Translations under genes and position numbers: made by a program
The notes under the pieces: generated by a model
What the model was told of the DNA's origin: nothing
Database searches by the model: none
Seen by the model: the letters and a program-made list of their open reading frames with translations, nothing else
Shown: piece by piece, positions 1-13,064 of the stretch
Position numbering within the stretch: the first letter of the stretch is position 1
How the letters are laid out: each line of letters starts with the position of its first letter
Assembly (NCBI GenBank): GCA_013397865.1
Contig: VZTI01001284.1
Coordinates: 556,472 to 620,471, forward strand
Direction of reading: 5' to 3'
DNA: 64,000 nucleotides
Origin: Struthidea cinerea
Taxonomy: Eukaryota; Chordata; Aves; Passeriformes; Corcoracidae

Positions 1-2965
1 TGGTCTCTTCAGTGTGCAGGTGCTGATCTCCTTGAAAGAAGGTAGGTTAAAGCACAGACTTAGTTTGCTAGTCTTCTTTCATCCCACTCCATACAGACTC
101 CTAACATTTCATCTTTCTGGTCTTCCTTAAGAGTCAGGAAATATAAGAAATCAGTGGGTGTTTTTAAGCACTTTAGATGCCAAATTATGAGTTGAATGGT
201 TATAATATGTGATTCAATTCAAATTAGTCTCTCTGTGTCCTCACACACTCAAGATTATCCAAAAGATTACACTTCCTTAGAGCTGTCTGTATCGCCAAAT
301 CAGAAACTTCAGATGAAAATCAGGTATTTGCAAATTCTTAGTCAGAAACTATTGCAAGTGTCATTAGCTTTCCAAACTAAAGCATTTAGAAAACAATCTC
401 ACCAGTATAGAGGAAAACTTAGCAGGGATCTATTGGTTACAAAACATCAGAATTAGTATTACTTAGTTCAGAGGGCTTATGTGATATTATTTTCTTGTTA
501 AAATGAGGTAGGTTGTTAAAGATGTCACAAAATTACTGACAGGGACTTCAACAAAGAAAAAACACCCTTTGATGTTGCCAAGAGAACTGGGAACAGTTTT
601 GAAGGGGAGTGTATTCTGATCTGTTTTCCTATATGGGAATATTTTCCCAAAACAAGGCCAATGGCAGATTCCCCCTTTAGGGCTTCAATCTGATAACAAT
701 GGTCAGTCCCCCACCATTTGCATGAATCCTGATTTGCAAATAGAAACCTGAAGTTTTCTTTCATATCTATTCCTGTGGCTGGCTGCAAAGGATTTTCCTA
801 TCAGTACAATGGTACATTGCAGACTGTGTGCTAATGCTCTCACTCCGTCTCTGTGCTGCTATTACAAGGCAGTGTGCTGGTAAGGAAATCTGGGCTCGTT
901 AATCCTGCCAATACTCTGCACCGTGTCATGCGCTGCTCATTAGGAGCTGTGGGCACCCAGACTGTCTCAGCCCATCAGTTACAGAAGTTACAGGAGCCTT
1001 TCCCCTCTTGCTGGTAATAAAGACATGAAGTCTGCCACTATCACATTTGTCTTCAGAAGAAGAAAAGCAGCAAGTGCTAATTAAAGGAGGTGCCACAGTA
1101 GGCTGTATGTTAAACATCATTCAGAATGAACACTGGAGTGTGAAGGATGGAAAGCTTGCTTCCTTTTTCCAAGACACATAGCTGAAAGTTAAACACCAAG
1201 TGACCTCTCTGAAACCGTATAATCTGCATCTGTTTTCCCAATTTCTGTATAGCAATGAAACATCCTAAAGCCTTGCATTGAGAACTTAACTGCAGCATTC
1301 AACGGGCTTTTAGCATTTAAACAAGTTTAAAGTTTGTTCTTTCAATGCAGGATCAGCTCCAGTCCAGCAGTGGATTTACTCATCTGTCCATACAGACACA
1401 CTGCCGTAATTTGTGAGCAGGATTTGCGTAAGTGCAGGGTGAAGTAGTGAAGGACAGCAACAATCGAAAGGGGTTTCATCTTATAGGGGTTTATAAATTC
1501 TGGTATCCTAGAGGCTACCTATTGGGACTACTATAGCATGTCTCACCTGAGATAAAATGAGCACCTCACCAGCTGTGACTAAGGGAGATCTGCCAGTCGG
1601 TGTATCTCTCCTGCAAACCCAGTCCCATTTATGCTAGCTTCAAACACCACACCCACCCTAGGCAACATCTTACATTGCTCATCTCTTCCTTTCTTTAGAA
1701 TGTTTTTCCCAGGACAGGGTTGTCTTATTGTAGACACAACTGTCAGTGTCCTGCTACATCCACAAGCAATGCTGGCTCTTCTTCACAGCTAACTTATGTC
1801 CTTTTCATGAGAACTATTGTCATGGTCTTCCCAATCATGTTTTTTTTGCAAAACTAAGCAGCATTGCTAAACCCTTACTTAGAACTCCAGCTTCCCATGC
1901 CTTTGGTATTTCTTGATACTCCTGTCTAGACTGTCTCCTGTTGCTCACTCTCTCTCCTACAGTACTAAACTGGAGCAGGTGCTCCACCTGGGACCTCAGC
2001 AGGTCAAAGTAATTATGCTCATATTTTGCAGTCATTACTTAGTGCAACCTACACATTAACTACTCCAGATTATTTTCCCTGAAGTAAGTCTGCTCTCAGT
2101 TTATATTAAACTATGCAGCGATCACACCGGAAGAGAAAGAAAAGCATCCATTTACGTAGCTCACCTGGAGCAGCTGCTCTGTCTCAAGTTTTAAGGTGAC
2201 ATTTTTCCAAACTATTATTGTCAGCATATGCACACATGCAAATATATGCATTCCCCCATTTCAGACCTGATGTCTACATCCATCCTGCATAAGATTGTTA
2301 AACTTTCAACAGTTCTGCACTTTACTGAGAGCTACCAGAGAGAGAATGTCAGTGAGCATTTCTGAAAATAAAACAGCTTTGTAAGACCATCTTTTTCAGC
2401 TATCTGGAAGCAATCTATATTTATTTTTATTATTGTAATAGAGTAGGTATCACAATTGTTCACCAAACAATATACCTAAATGAAATCTTAAACATTATTT
2501 TACAGGACTTATCAACACATCACAGCACCAATTTTCACCCACAGTGCAGAAAAGGTCAGTATGCAAATTGCAATATGCTAAAAATGGATTCACTCTGAGT
2601 AATGCCCAATCAAGTTAGGGAAACTACATCCTGAAGACAAAGTTTGGCTTTTTGTTTTACCTCTGATATTTTGAATCTGTTCTACAGACTAATGCAGGAT
2701 TCAAAATGTCAGGGAGAAAAATGAGAAATTAAGCAAAGTAGAAATAACATTTTCTGCCATTATGCACAATCTATTTATACAGTAGAAATCTTTGCATTAC
2801 TTTTTCCATGAAAAAACACATTTGATTATCCATCTGTTTATTCTGCTTTTCTTTAATTTCAATCTTTTTCGACTTACATTTGTGTAAATTGTAAAATTAC
2901 TTATTACTGCCATATACATATTAGATGAACCTTAGATCAACATTAGCTGCTTTTTTTTTTTTTTT
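1..2965. other. Unique AT-rich DNA, no gene recognised
   Basis: I see no recognisable exon, RNA gene or interspersed repeat in this stretch. The longest stop-free frames are under 90 codons and resemble no family. A 16-nt imperfect dyad (TGGGAA, 4-nt spacer, TTCCCA) lies near 634-650. A CAG|GTGAGC-type donor lies on the minus strand near 2,159-2,167 but has no good partner acceptor. The stretch ends in a run of 15 T that abuts an assembly gap. Confidence 0.6.
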
Positions 2966-2983
2966 NNNNNNNNNNNNNNNNNN
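2966..2983. other. Assembly gap (18 N)
   Basis: There are 18 consecutive N, directly after 15 T (2,951-2,965). The placement against a homopolymer suggests a sequencing or assembly failure at a poly-T run or simple repeat. The true length is unknown, so the gap should not be read as exactly 18 bases. Confidence 0.98.
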
Positions 2984-4705
2984 AATCAGGGAAGCAATGA
3001 TAATACTCTTTTAAGGTGTTTGAATGCACCTATATAATTCTGAAGAGCAGTCTGGTCAGTATGATCTCGAGCCGTTTGTATGTGACATAGAATTTTGCAA
3101 ATTTTTTTGGTCAGAAATTGGGAAATTTTAACATCATATAAAACCATAGGTAAAATTATCCAAAGACCAATGACTTTCATGAATGCATGATTAGAATATT
3201 TTTCTTCTGTTAAATATCTGAGATATTCAGATGGATGGGGAGGGAAAAGTAGAAATCATTATGTGCAGTATGCGTCCCATATTTCGTGTGCAACTTTGTA
3301 ACCAAGAGAACAATTGAAATACTAAATATGTAGCAGTTATTGTACCTGGAAAGTACCTGGCAAACTGGTTAATTTTGCATATTTATGGCCATGATAGTGA
3401 TGCTTAGTACCTAACAGGCATAGGTTTTGCTGGGTAAAATTGCTCTGGAATAAATACAGGATTGGATAGGTACAGCAGTTATGTGTACATCCATCTGAAT
3501 CCACACATTCAAAAAGTCCTTTGGGAGTAACCCGTTCTGGAATAAAACATTATGGAAGACAGGCATGTTACAGCAAAGTCCCCAGACGAACTATCTTTAT
3601 TTATTAAGGAGGGCTTCTGTTCAGCATAAAGCTGTTAAAATTTTTTATTTTTCCCAGCTTGAATTTTCATACAGGCTTAAGTCCTTTTATTTTTCAGATA
3701 CGCTCATGTTTTTCTTTCTTAATTAACAGTAAGAAGCTGCTGGATGCTTCCATCAAAATGTTACAACATTGGTAGGCATTAGTCTATCTTCATTTGTTCT
3801 TCATATTATAGGTTTTTTAGATCATGTCAGAAAAAGATGCATCTGAGGATGGAAAATACTGTGCTTTTATACATGTTTTAGCACTGCAGACATGAAAATC
3901 TGACAGGTCAGAACAAAGAGCACTTTACTTGGATGCAGTCCTATGTAGAGTGTAACATGGAGAATATGGCATTTTTCCCTGTCCCCTTCCTAAAAATTTC
4001 CAATGTTTGCTTTTGACATACGATGGACGTTCAGCTGTTACTTTTATAAAAAATCTGTTAGACACCACCACTTTTTTCCTAAGTGGCCATAAGTCCACTA
4101 TGATTGCAATTCTTCTCCTTTTAAAAATCTTAACATTTACTGTCACTGAATTTCCTCTGCTGTCTTATTACTCAGTCACCCTCAATACTGTCAAATCCTT
4201 GTACAATTCTTCCCAGTTGACTCAAGCACCACCATCTGGCTTTATTACTCCAATGTTAACCCCTTTTTCCTTATGTTGGATTGATGCCTTACAGGATTCC
4301 CCCATTGTAAAACTCGATGATTTAGTCCCCGTTACTTCCTAACTTTAAACCTGCTATTAATTCACTACAAGAGTTTCCCTTTCATTGCACACCACTTTTA
4401 ATTCTTTCTAAGTCTTCAGGAAAGAACCCTATTAATAACTTCTGGAAATTCAAGTAGATTATAACTGGATCATAATTTTTACCCAAATCATTGCCTCCCC
4501 TGAAGTATTGGGTAGACTTGTGAATTCTGGCCTCTCCCCGTTAAGCCAGGCTGTTTAGCCTGCACAAGGAACAACACAATCCTAAATTACAAGTGACTCC
4601 CTATTACCATTCATTTCATGCTGAAGCACTAAACTATAGCTGTGGTTTGAGAACGCTCATCCCAATCAGCTCTCTTTGCACATGTGACTGTCCGGCTGTC
4701 AGAAA
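2984..4705. other. Unique AT-rich DNA, nothing recognised
   Basis: Mixed AT-rich sequence. Overlapping short open frames on both strands at 3,925-4,342 (73 and 111 codons) show no family resemblance, no repeat structure and no convincing splice-site pair. I see no mobile element. Confidence 0.55.
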
Positions 4706-5062
4706 ATGAAATGTTCTGAATTGTGGAATTTTTTTTTTACAGGACTGTTATTAACCATATCCAATTTTTATTTTCTTTTATTTCTCCAATGCCGTAAAAA
4801 TGAATGGAGCTGTGGGAGAGAGGAGAAAGCTCTTGAAAAGCAGAAGGTAGCTCTCCTAGAGTTCATTGCTAAGGAAACCAGCATGCCCAATACCAATGGA
4901 GTAGCCCAAACTGAGGGCTTCCTAGCTCGGAAGAGACCTCAAAGCTTGAGAGGACAGAGAAGAAAGACATCTCCAATGAAAGTCCCTAAGGAAACAGGTG
5001 ATTTCACTCGGTGCCCCAGCATAGTAATAAAGCAATATTGTCACCTGACATTGGAGCACTAG
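4706..5062 (+). other. Unassigned open frame with candidate exon
   Basis: This is a 118-codon open frame. Its first part is hydrophobic and the rest is lysine/arginine/glutamate-rich. I recognise no domain or family. A poly-T tract followed by ACAG ends at 4,742, and an ACAG|GTGATT donor-like site follows 4,997. Positions 4,743-4,997 (255 nt) would therefore be a splice-bounded segment open in this frame. The donor is weak at its last positions. The frame could be a lineage-specific exon, an lncRNA exon, or chance; chance is most likely. Confidence 0.15.
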
Positions 5063-8000
5063 GTATGGGCTGATGATTTAATATTGAGCTTTTACTGCCA
5101 TGTCTAAATAATTTTGGCTGTCTGGTAAAGTCGATAGCAGACACAGGCCAAAGTACAGTTATTCCCACCCAGTTTTATGGTTTGTTTTTTCTCATGTTAC
5201 GACATGAGACAGAAAGAACACAGCACAAAGGTTTTTGCCTGCTTGAACTGACAAATGTAGGATCCCTAATACAGACGAAAAATCCATGGTGATATTCCCA
5301 TAAGTATTACAGTGCTTATCTTTTGATATAACTATTCAAATATATTCATAGATACAGGTATATGCACACACAGAGAAAACCAGAAAAAGCTTATGTTTCA
5401 CTCTAGATAACAATTGCAACATAGTGAAAATAGCTCACTTGCAACATCCTATATGGAACTACAATATCCTTTTAAGTGATTATATTGTTACAGATTCACA
5501 TTCATACAAATAAATTATAAACAAATATGCTAGTGCTGCTAGAAGGGCTATTTTTTCTCTGGTTTTACAACTGTCATTTTACAATATAATTCTTATGGCT
5601 CAATCTTGGTAAAAACACTTGAAGGCAGGAATATAAAAGCCACAGCCACCTTTCCTAAAGATGTTTTCCAAGCAAAATCCAGGTTTCTGTTCCCTGGATT
5701 CTGATGTTGGCAGGCAGTTACTTTTCTTGTAAGAGGCTGAACATGATCCCAAATCTGAAAAAATAACAAGCTCTAAGAATATTCAGGTCTAGAAATGCAT
5801 GTTCCACAAGAACTTTGAACTAACCTTCTTCAATTGTATATACATTTTTAAAGAAAGTAAAAGCAAGGTCTGAGCAAATCAAGGTACAAAATTGGAAGTA
5901 GAGGGGGAAGGGAAAAGCTCCCACAAATTAAACTGTTATGCACTACAGAATTTTGCACAGACACCACAAATAGGTAGGTTAGAAAACAAAAGAACATGAA
6001 AGAGTAGAAAAGTGAAACAATGTAGGTTTAAAGAGCCAAGATTAATCATCTCTCTTTCCTTTGAAAAAGAGCATTCCAAAAAGGCATCACCAAAATGCAA
6101 GTAAGATGCCACAATAAAAAGATGTATTATGTACCAACAAATACTTAGTGTTTGAAGAGACATCACAAAAACTGCATCACAGCCTTGAAATAGGTATTTA
6201 TTTCACAGACAATCCTTAGTTTAACTGGGTACAAAGAAAAGTTTAGATGTCATTTTCTCTGTTTAACTCACAAAAAATAGGCATTTGCTTTAATTTATTT
6301 TTTCTGTGGTAACAAATCCAGAAGAAATAGGGTTATGCTTTGTTTTGTACATCAATGCATACCTTTGTTACATTAACCTGAAAAAATTTTTTATCCTGTA
6401 CATTTGAGCTGCATACAGAAATATCAGAGAGGCAAACAACATAGATAAAAATGAACCTGATTTAGAAACAGACTTTCTGCCACAACGCATCACAAGGAGA
6501 GTTAACTTTTTACTTTCCAAATAAAAAAATATTAAATACTGAAACATTCTTTGAAATGTTAATATTTAATTCTTTAATAGCATCCTCAGAGACTTTCCAA
6601 CTCTCACCTAATTTGAGGGTAATAGGTTACAGCAATTTTTATTGCTGCACTGGACATAATCCTTTTTTTGTGTGCTTTTATGTTATGCCAAAATTGCCTT
6701 AGTGCATATGAGTAAGTTTAGGTGGAGGGATGGGGTTGGTATTGTATTTTTTTTAAGAATGTGTACACATTTGAAGGAATGCTTTTTGCTTTCTGCTTTG
6801 GTTTTTAGCAAGCAACATTTCTGACCATGCACCATCTCACTATTGTTTCTTTCTGTACCCGCTGCATCTGCTCCACAGAACTCCCCACTTTTATTTCTTT
6901 TCCTGTAAATCACATTGTATTTTGTATGCAGACCTTACACAGAACTGAAAAGCATTTAATGAAATGTCCTCCACAGCCCATCACAGAGCTCTGATCTGCA
7001 TGTGAGAAGGTGGCAGTGACCTGACCCCGGCTGGGCTCTGCGTTTGCCTCTCCCTGCCCTGTTCTGGCAGAGGAGAGCCCAGCAGAAAACTGCTGGCTTC
7101 TTTCAAAAAGCTCTCTAAGTGCCACATTTTGAAAAGCATAAAGAGGAAACTTATATATTTAGAAACCCATCTACAGGCTGCAGCAGAGCCTGAAAAGCAG
7201 CAACAGAGAAAAAGGAAAGAGGACTCACCAAGATACATCCTGATGTAGGGGGAAGAGTTTTGGTAGCAACCCTCAATAGTTTCTGCTTCTCTCCTCTTTT
7301 CCTTTCTCAGTCCCCCCCACTCCTAATTTCCCCATTTAAGGGAGAAAATAACAAGGCAGAAGAAGCCAAGAGACTTTCATGACATAAACAATAAGGCCTT
7401 CCTGTGCCAATATTTCCTTTAAAAACACTTGCCAATAAAGCTCCTGGAGGCCAGCAAGAGAAAGAAACGCCGAAACAACCATGACATGAACTTGGCATAT
7501 TTTCTGACTCACTCACTTCCCTTGAGACAATCCCTCCAAGAGAATGTTGAAGGATAATGGGAAAAGAAAATTTCTTCCAGCAAAAAGGACTTCAGCTGCC
7601 CGTGCGTACAAGAAAACTGCCAATTAACTTTATTTCTGTTTACCTACAGCCTTGCTCACACAGCCACCTCCACTGACATGTTTCCTGACTCACACGCTTA
7701 TGTTTGTACGTTCATCTTGTAATCCTGGTGTCTGAGACAGACAAGGAGATTTAAAAAAAAAAATCTGAGAATCCTTGACTCCAAATAATTTCTGAACAGC
7801 AGAGAGAATGATCAATAAATGAAAAAGGGCAGCCAAATACTTGGCTGCTTCACATATTAAATCCATATTTCCCTTTTCTTTATCCCTGCTATTTATACTT
7901 CTTTGATAATTTCTGAGAGTCAGACACACTAGTCTATAAAACATTAAGAATGCTCATATTCTTCAGGTATCTGTAATGAAAGATTGTCAAGATTATTGTG

Positions 8001-8110
8001 TCTCATCAACCTATCTCATTTTGAGTAATACAGTGTTTTCAAAAGTAAATGGCATGTTAAGAACCAGAAATTAAAATCTCCTTGGAAATCAGCATCTTAC
8101 ACGCACACAC
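5063..8110. other. Unique DNA, no gene recognised
   Basis: Mostly AT-rich sequence. The part at 5,330-5,640 is very AT-rich with little simple repetition. On the minus strand a TTG|GTGAGT donor (7,223-7,231) lies only 11 nt from a pyrimidine-rich CAG acceptor (7,240-7,258 read in reverse), which is too small to call an exon. I see no LINE, LTR or RNA gene. Confidence 0.5.
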
Positions 8111-8139
8111 ATGCATTCACTCACTCATTCCTGGGGTGC

Positions 8140-8660
8140 AGCTGGCCCCTGCCTTCATCTTCACCTCCAGCGCAGGGACCTTCCCCAGGAGGCTGCAGCC
8201 CAGCTCCAGAGAGGGAGCACAGGCAGGAGGCAGAGCAGCACTGTACTGATGGCAGGGGGCAATGTGGATTCTCCTCCACCATGGGGTCGCAGCGGCTCCC
8301 ACTTTTCCAGGGGCAGGGGCAGGCTGGCAAAATGTGTCTCTGGTCAGGCTCTGCTCCAGGGTTGCCACCCCACTGCGCTCCCCTCTAATGCCAGACCAGG
8401 CAGAAAGCCCCACCTCAAGACAGACCAAGCAGAAATTGCTGTTGCCTTGAGGGACTTGTTTGATTACCAGTCTCAGTCTTGCGATGTGGGGACATCACCT
8501 CTTCCTTCCACATGTACCCGACTCAGGGGACCAGGCGGGGACCCGTCCGTGCCTCTCCGCAAACCTTGCACCCAGTCACTGCGGGAGCTTGTGCTCACTC
8601 TCTGTTTCTAGGAAGGCAGCAGGAACTGCCAAATGCTCCTCGCTCGGCTAAGGGCTCTCA
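8140..8660. other. GC-richer patch with modest CpG content
   Basis: This patch is clearly richer in G+C than its surroundings. About nine CpG dinucleotides fall in roughly 200 bp at 8,476-8,660, denser than nearby but below what I would call a CpG island. A 166-codon open frame (8,111-8,611 +) and antisense frames reflect the lack of AT-rich stop codons and resemble no family. It could be a weak promoter or an lncRNA exon. I see no TATA box, initiator or splice site that decides this. Confidence 0.25.
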
Positions 8661-9148
8661 TTGTTGCTGGAGTTTCTTTGGTTTCGCATTCAACTCCTTA
8701 GATTAGCATCAGGGTATCACGTATCAAAACACCCACGAGTGAGGATTTGCCGGCCTGCTCAGAAGAGAGGGTTCACCAGACCTACAGCTGCATAATTTTA
8801 CTGTAATGTAGTCTGATATCATACACCCCTGGTTTCTGCTCTCTAATAACCTGCTTGCTGCTTTTGCACTTGAGCTTATGTCACACTCACCACGTCCCCA
8901 GACTCTCCTCTAAGAGCCCCCCTACCCCTGAAGACGCTCAGCAATCACAGCTAAACCAGTGCCACCATACTGGTCATATATGGGGTTTTTTTCCTAATTT
9001 TAGTAATTTTTGGGGCATTCCTAGCTAGTATGGCTCTGCTGGTAAAACATATAAATGGTAGAGGATGCTATGATGAATACAATCTACATTAGGAGTTACC
9101 TACTAGCTCACCTTTACTCCACCATGACTGCTGGGAACCCTGTCAAGT
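8661..9148. other. Unique DNA, nothing recognised
   Basis: Short unique stretch between the GC-richer patch and the CA repeat. It holds a G4T7 run at 8,982-8,992 and a minus-strand GTG|GTGAGT donor-like site near 8,885 without a good partner acceptor. Confidence 0.5.
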
Positions 9149-9171
9149 CACACACACACACACACCCCCCC
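9149..9171 (+). repeat. Short (CA)n tract ending in C-run
   Basis: CA dinucleotides run from 9,149 to about 9,165 and then pass into a run of seven C. It is short, and possibly polymorphic as a microsatellite. Confidence 0.9.
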
Positions 9172-12100
9172 AGTATGATCCTTTTTTCTTAAGCATCTTT
9201 TTCTGCCCACTTACAAAGCTAACACTGGTTTGTTTTTAGGTTTGTTTTCACAAAAACCTGAAAATGTATGTATTTTTTTGTAACACCACCAGGGCAAGCC
9301 ATCTGTGGTTGGCTGGCAAACTCTGAAATTCAGGGCTGGGGCAGAAATATTTAGGAGTCAAAAAAAGCTGACTTGCTCAAGAAATTAAAGCCCTTCTGAC
9401 AATCTTCCAGAGAGCCCCTGAGGAAAAGGGAGGGAACCAGAGAGAGACTCAAGGAAAATGGATGGGAGCCCAGCGTTGAGATTCACGCCAGAATAGTTCC
9501 TGGCCAAGAACGAAGGTTGGCAAGTAGACAAATACAGGCTTTCATAGGCAGCATTGTAAACAAGACATTAAAAATATTAATCCATTTAGATTTCAAGCAC
9601 TGAGATGAGATTTACTTAAGAAGCAGAATTATGCTGGTAATGGCTCCTCAGACATTTCAGCTGAATGTCAGAATTTTTGCTCAACTGTATCAAGTGAAAA
9701 TACAAGGAGCTGTTGACACTACAATATTCAAACATTCAATTGTATGGCCAGGCTGGAAAAACACAGAGAAAGGCAAAGGAATGCAGGAACTCAAGCCCTC
9801 TCAAGGAAACTGCATTCACAAATTATTTTTACCTTCATTTCTGCACCAAAATAATAAATTGAAGGGGTGAAATAATTTTTTAAAACCAAACTTTTCAGAA
9901 ATCTTTTCAAATCAAACATAAATTACTTCTACCAAGATACTTTGTTTCCAGGTAGACACAGTCATGTAGAACAGAATGTCTTTCGTGTGAAAGAAAGTTT
10001 AAGTAAACGTTGAACACCTACACTTTAAAAAAAGTTTCTTTTCTCCTGCAGGAATCAGCATGTCTCCCCTCTTCCCCTTAGAAAACATACACTTATTCTA
10101 AATGATTGAATATTTTAATTTTCTTTTTGAATGTATTAGATAAGTCATTTCTTACCAAAGCAAACAGGTGCTCAGGAAAACTGAAGTACAGACATGTTTT
10201 TTTGGTGCTCGTGGGAAGTGTCATGTCACCTTAAGCCTGTCACCACTAGAAGATTCACAAATCGTCTCCTACAGAGTGGTGAGCAGGGGCAAACGTGTCA
10301 GGGGGAGGCCCACAGGGAAGATCAAGTGCCTTAAACAATGAGAAAAATATGAGCTGCAATTACTATATGGGATTCAGTAACTCAGTCAGGAATCAGAAAA
10401 TTCCTGTATTGGGTTAAAGGAAACTAAACTTGAATTAAAGAAGTTAGTCCCACACAGAAGTCCACGTGCACAGTCTGTGCTCAAGAGAGGTCTTTTTTCC
10501 CCTCTCAGTAGCACCAACAATCATTGTAAAATGCCACGCATGGAGGAACTGAAGTATCTCCATTCACAGCACTAAAACCATTCTAAAGAAAAGGTTCATA
10601 TTCTCCATTACTTTTGGTCACTTAAAAAAACACCCACACTAACTTAGTGATAAGGATAGGATAGAAAGCATCCCATCTCTTGCAACCTAGGATATACTAT
10701 ACACCCTTCAGATTTATATTTCTTGTAAGGGTCTTTAAAAAAAGAACAAAAATTAAAAGGTAAAAAAACCCCCAAAACATAAAAAAACCCCGACTAAGCT
10801 CTTTCTTGCTTATATCAGTAGCCACTCATAAAATTATCTTAAGATCTCCACAGTAGCTGAAATGGAAGAGCTGAGCAAAGGAAAACCTCAAAACAGAGTT
10901 AAAGAACTTCCTTCTGCTTAAGAGTAAAAAAAAAATAGGTTAAAGTTTAAAGAATCTTCAATTTTATAACAGTTTAAACATTTAAATACAAATTAAAGTA
11001 GAAACACATGAATTATAGATATTCTGTAGCACTCCTATATTATGAATCATACTATGAATTTGTTTTCTGCACTCTGAATGAAAACAGAATGAAATACTGG
11101 CATCTCAGATATTTTTAAATTACACACAAGCAGCACATTTAATAGCATCAATTTTAATAAGTTAGCATTGTATCTCAGATGCATATTTCAAAATGTTCTA
11201 GCTGAAGGTATTCTAATGAAAGCTATTTGCCTATCACATACCACAACTGGTGCAGCTTCACCGTCCAGGGAGGCCTTTTCATCCCGTGGAAGGAGAAGCC
11301 ATTAGGGAAACACTGCTTGGCAAACAGCAGCGCTCACACAGAAGCTGCAACATTATCCCGGCTTTCCTACATATTAAGCATAGGTCTATGTTCAAAGTAA
11401 ACATGTGGGCATAATTAAATAATAATTATGACTAACATTTGTGTAACACCATTCATCCAAATAGTTTAAAGTATTAGGTAAATCTGTAAACAAAAGGTCT
11501 AATCCTGCACCCTTTACTCACATAATGCCATGCAGTTCAAACGGGCTATGTAGATCTTGTCTACACACAGACCTAATTGTTCTCAATTAACTCCATGTGT
11601 CAACACTTCTTCCAGTGCATCGTGTTCCTGTTTAGTTTAATTCTTTCACTGCTTACTACAGGTGAGCATTTCTACACTCTCACTGATCTAATATCACTTC
11701 TATGGACACTTTCCTACATGGATCCCACAGTGATTTTAAAATATTAATGCAGCCTCACTTCTCCTACACACTTCTAGTAGGACAAATATTCTTTTACAGA
11801 TGAAGAAGTCCACTTGTTGCTACGACACTTCAGGGACTGACCATCACATCTGACTGGCAACTGTAAATCCAGGACCGACAGTTTCTATTCTCATACCTTA
11901 ATCACACAAATAGCCTTCTTCATCCATCATGCTCCAGACTAAAACCACAGGAAATGGTTAAGAACAGGGGAAAATTCTGCAGTTTCTAAAAATAAAATAT
12001 ATTCAGAAGCAGACATGCTCAAACCACTTTCATGTATCTGTAGTACAAATGTTGTCTGTTGCAGAGAACCAAAGTTTCTAACAGCTAAAAGAAACCCCAA

Positions 12101-13064
12101 TAATCAGGAACAACTTGCTGACAATTTTGTGTCAGTCTGCCTTGACAGTCAAGCAACTGGAGGACGAGGGAATCAGAAATACCTGAGTCAGATTTCATTT
12201 TGGCTTGGCTATGGACAATTACTTAAGTTCTTTGCTTCGGCAGCAATATCTGCAAGTCAAGCCAAGTCATCTCTTCCACTTATGGATTTTTTGAAATCCA
12301 TGAAAATCCCTACGGCTCTTTGAAGACAAATACAGTTTACCAGTACAAGCTGTTACTTAGCTTTTAGCATTTTTCATCTTTTATCTTAAATTTTGCATAG
12401 AAGGAAGTCACTGCCACAACCCACTCACACCACAATTTAGTGTATTTTCCTTCCAATTTTTATTCTCCTTTGCAAGAGATATACTCAATTTTAGCTCTTA
12501 TATATATTCCATGTAATTTTGGCATACATCAGAAAGCATTTTTTTTAGCACCAAACAAAAGCACTGTAAAACATCATCGACTGGTGAACTGTCAGTAGAG
12601 CTCACACTAGCATGGCAGTAAAATAGGGTGGGTTTTTGCTCTTACAATTTTCAGATGAATTTAGGCATTTCTCTGATGTGTTCATTCAAAAAAAAAATCC
12701 AACAAACCAATAATTATCTGATCTAAGCACAATGTGGTCGAACCTGAAAAGAATCTAGTGTCACAACAGCAATGCCTACTAGAAAAAAAAATCCTGAATT
12801 GAGGAAGGATTTCTCAGGAATTCAGAAAACGCTACACAGTCGTTATCTCATAAAGACACAGTTCTCGTGCAGCTATACGCTCTTAGTTCCATATACAGAT
12901 AGCATTTGTGGACCCCATGTGAGTGAAAATGTGAATATTAATGGTTTAATCCACAGTATGTTAACAGCTTTATTTTAATAAGTAGTGAAAAGGACATGTT
13001 TATATTAAACTGCATTGTCTTCAAGTGTGAGGGTGGGGATGGACAGGTTTGCTTCTCCCATCAG
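9172..13064. other. Unique DNA, nothing recognised
   Basis: AT-rich unique sequence. It includes two A-run-to-C-run junctions at 10,762-10,773 and 10,781-10,791, a 79-codon frame (9,631-9,870 +) and a 102-codon frame (12,015-12,323 +), neither resembling a family. A 46-nt splice-bounded segment at 11,616-11,661 (+) is described among the findings. No interspersed repeat is seen. Confidence 0.5.

Noticed and set aside
502..520. let-7-like string TGAGGTAGGTTG
   Set aside because: It lacks three bases of the mature sequence and I see no complementary arm forming a precursor hairpin.
4530..4575. Possible CR1 internal fragment (GGCTGTTTAGCCTG)
   Set aside because: The similarity to a CR1 stretch is confined to about 20 bases, with nothing matching on either side.
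7229..7239. 11-nt microexon on the minus strand
   Set aside because: Splice-like sites bracket only 11 nt, too short to accept without transcript evidence.
8300..8330. G-quadruplex from GGGGCAGGGGCAGG
   Set aside because: There are only two runs of four G. The other runs are two G long, so at best a weak two-tier structure.
9280..9300. CTCF-like core CCACCAGGGCAAG
   Set aside because: It matches only part of the CTCF consensus and lacks the G-rich second half.
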